Positions 5,230 to 6,196 of a stretch of DNA of 6,196 bases are shown one piece after another (position 1 is the first letter of the stretch; the number at the start of each line of letters is the position of its first letter). The stretch is from an uncultured Eubacteriales bacterium. GTDB lineage: Bacteria; Bacillota; Clostridia; Oscillospirales; Oscillospiraceae. The notes under the pieces were generated by a model. It made no database searches, was not told the origin of the DNA, and worked only from the letters and a program-made list of their open reading frames with translations. A program made the position numbers and the translations under genes. The stretch spans positions 1 to 6,196 of the forward strand of contig CAKTJM010000112.1 of NCBI GenBank assembly GCA_934567745.1, given 5' to 3'.

Positions 5230-5769
5230 TCATTCGCCCTTCTGGTCGGCGATGGCCTGCACGACGCGGGCCAGACCGGAGATGTTGGCGTCCAGGACGG
5301 TAGCCAGACCGCGGATGGGCGCGATCATGGTGCCCAGGACCGTCGCGATGAGGATCTCCTTGCTCGGCAGGTCGGCCAGAGCCTGGACCTCGGGGGCAGT
5401 GATGACCTTGCCATCGACGAAGCCGCCCTTGATGACGAACTTCTGCTGCGCGGCGAGCTTCTTGGAGAACTCGGCCGCGACCTTGGCGGCGGCGACGGGG
5501 TCGCCCTCGCACACGGCGATGGACGTGGAACCGGTCAGATAGTCGCACAGGCTGTCGAGACCGGCATCCTTAGCGGCCAGACGGGCGAGGGTGTTCTTCA
5601 TGACGAAGTAGTCCACGCCGTTCTTGCGCATCTCGGCACGCAGAGCGGTGTCCTCGGCCACGGTGATGCCCTTGTAATCCACGATGACGCCTGCGGCGGC
5701 GTTCTGGAACTTCTGGGACAGCTCCGCGACGATGGCCTGCTTCTCGCTGAGGATCTTTGCATTCGGCAT
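5230..5769 (-). CDS. rplJ: 50S ribosomal protein L10
   Basis: Complete 179-residue protein, slightly longer than the common 165-175. L10 is the base of the ribosomal stalk: its N-terminal domain binds 23S rRNA with L11, and its C-terminal helix carries L7/L12 dimers. Diagnostic stretches are VDYKGITVAED (30-40), LRAEMRKNGVDYFVMKNTLA (43-62), KFVIKGGFVDGKVI (110-123), and LPSKEILIATVLG with PIRGLATVL (133-159). A GGAGGTGA ribosome binding site (5779-5786) lies nine bases before the ATG. Its own promoter and an L10 leader lie upstream. In Bacillus subtilis the L10(L12)4 complex represses this operon by attenuation, and the leader here suggests the same type of control. Confidence 0.98.
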   Translation of the reverse strand: MPNAKILSEKQAIVAELSQKFQNAAAGVIVDYKGITVAEDTALRAEMRKNGVDYFVMKNTLARLAAKDAGLDSLCDYLTGSTSIAVCEGDPVAAAKVAAEFSKKLAAQQKFVIKGGFVDGKVITAPEVQALADLPSKEILIATVLGTMIAPIRGLATVLDANISGLARVVQAIADQKGE

Positions 5770-5809
5770 ATTCTCGTTTCACCTCCAGGAACAAAGTGGG
5801 ACCAAAGAA

Positions 5810-5903
5810 CGATCCCTGCATCGGCAAAGACACAGGGATCGGGCAGATCATAGTAAATAAGTCTGCATCCTCGGCAGGATTTATGGGTACCTGCTGTCTT
5901 TGG
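5810..5903 (-). ncRNA. L10 leader (rplJ autoregulatory 5' leader)
   Basis: The untranslated leader of rplJ folds like a Firmicutes L10 leader. Closing stem P1 is 5895-5902 with 5825-5832 (CAAAGACA/TGTCTTTG). Inside it are P2 (CCTGC/GCAGG, 5890-5894 with 5874-5878) and P3 (5862-5866 with 5843-5847). A further 9-bp hairpin, 5833-5841 with 5810-5818, has the 3' strand of P1 in its loop, so the two are mutually exclusive. The RNA sequence around P2, GCAGGUACC then AUCCUGCCGAGG, resembles the known leader motif. The L10(L12)4 complex is the expected ligand. The U-tract after the 9-bp hairpin is weak, so whether control acts on termination or translation is not clear. Confidence 0.75.
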
Positions 5904-5915
5904 AACGCGATAGGT

Positions 5916-5944
5916 ATTTTATCATCTCAAAGCCACGCTGTCAA
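5916..5944 (-). promoter_or_regulatory. Strong sigma-A-type promoter of rplJ-rplL
   Basis: A perfect TTGACA -35 (5939-5944) and TAAAAT -10 (5916-5921) are 17 bases apart, with TGA giving an extended -10. The -35 box is 27 bases after the rplA stop codon. Transcription should begin near 5909 and include the whole L10 leader. No terminator was seen between rplA and this promoter, so some rplA read-through may also feed the operon. Confidence 0.88.
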
Positions 5945-5971
5945 GCGTTTCTATGAGTTTTTTCGCTGTGC

Positions 5972-6196
5972 TCAGCCGAGCTTCGCGCCGTTGACCTTGA
6001 TGCCGGGGCCCATGGTGGACGCCACGACGCAGCTGCGGATATAGGTGCCCTTGGCAGCGGCGGGCTTGGCCTTGATGATGGCGCCGATCAGCGTGTCGAA
6101 GTTCTCCTGGAGCTTCTCCGCACCGAAGGAGACCTTGCCGATGGGGCAGTGGATGATGTTGGTCTTGTCCAGACGGTACTCGACCTTACCGGCCTT
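5972..6196 (-). CDS. rplA: 50S ribosomal protein L1, C-terminal part
   Basis: The last 74 residues of L1; the gene runs off the right edge of the window and ends at the TGA at 5972-5974. L1 binds 23S rRNA at the mobile L1 stalk, which guides deacylated tRNA out of the E site, and commonly represses its own operon. The family C-terminus is easily read: an [11 protein letters not shown] strand, an [19 protein letters not shown] helix, [20 protein letters not shown], and a short tail ending AKLG. The order rplA, rplJ, rplL is the usual one. About two thirds of the gene, including the start, is outside the window. Confidence 0.96.
   Translation of the reverse strand, partial: KAGKVEYRLDKTNIIHCPIGKVSFGAEKLQENFDTLIGAIIKAKPAAAKGTYIRSCVVASTMGPGIKVNGAKLG

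Noticed and set aside
4502..5542. A 346-codon plus-strand frame running from the repeat across rplL and into rplJ.
   Set aside because: It overlaps two certain ribosomal protein genes on the other strand and translates to a Ser/Ala-rich low-complexity product.

Overview
The window is GC-rich bacterial DNA, and the gene content points to a high-GC member of the Clostridia (Oscillospiraceae-like). The evidence is the set of strong GGAGG ribosome binding sites, a triple-SLH surface protein, a Firmicutes-style L10 leader before rplJ, an Old Yellow Enzyme flavoprotein with an iron-sulfur site, and a relative of the 2-hydroxyacyl-CoA dehydratase/activase family. Both of those enzyme families are typical of anaerobes. 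The taxonomic placement is inference.

Layout from left to right: (1) The C-terminal three SLH repeats of a cell-surface protein (+, cut by the left edge, ends at 548). (2) A gene-free stretch, 549-891, holding a GC-rich hairpin and copy A of an interspersed, multi-hairpin repeat. (3) A complete 649-residue FMN/FAD/4Fe-4S ene-reductase-like flavoenzyme (-, 892-2841). (4) A divergent control region, 2842-3033, with two good sigma-A-type promoters back to back. (5) A 395-residue protein (+, 3034-4221) that keeps the backbone of the acyl-CoA dehydratase activase-related (DUF2229-type) family but lacks most of its expected cysteine motifs. (6) A second gene-free stretch, 4222-4788, containing a terminator, a GC-rich hairpin, copy B of the same repeat, a separate palindromic MITE/REP-like element and the rplL terminator. 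(7) The ribosomal cluster rplA (partial), rplJ, rplL on the minus strand, with a dedicated promoter and L10 leader before rplJ.

The flavoenzyme and the dehydratase-like gene share a promoter region and may be controlled together. They are bracketed by the two direct copies of the repeat, 3750 bp apart. The ribosomal genes form an ordinary stalk operon (L10 plus L7/L12). It ends in a strong terminator and is followed by convergent genes, not rpoB.

The most notable observation is the repeat. Its two copies align without a gap over 175 bases (609-783 and 4359-4533, 138 matches counted by eye, about 79%). Several hairpins are kept by paired compensatory substitutions, while the mismatches show no codon periodicity. 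This suggests a structured nucleic-acid element and not a gene. The second notable item is the cysteine-poor dehydratase-family protein.
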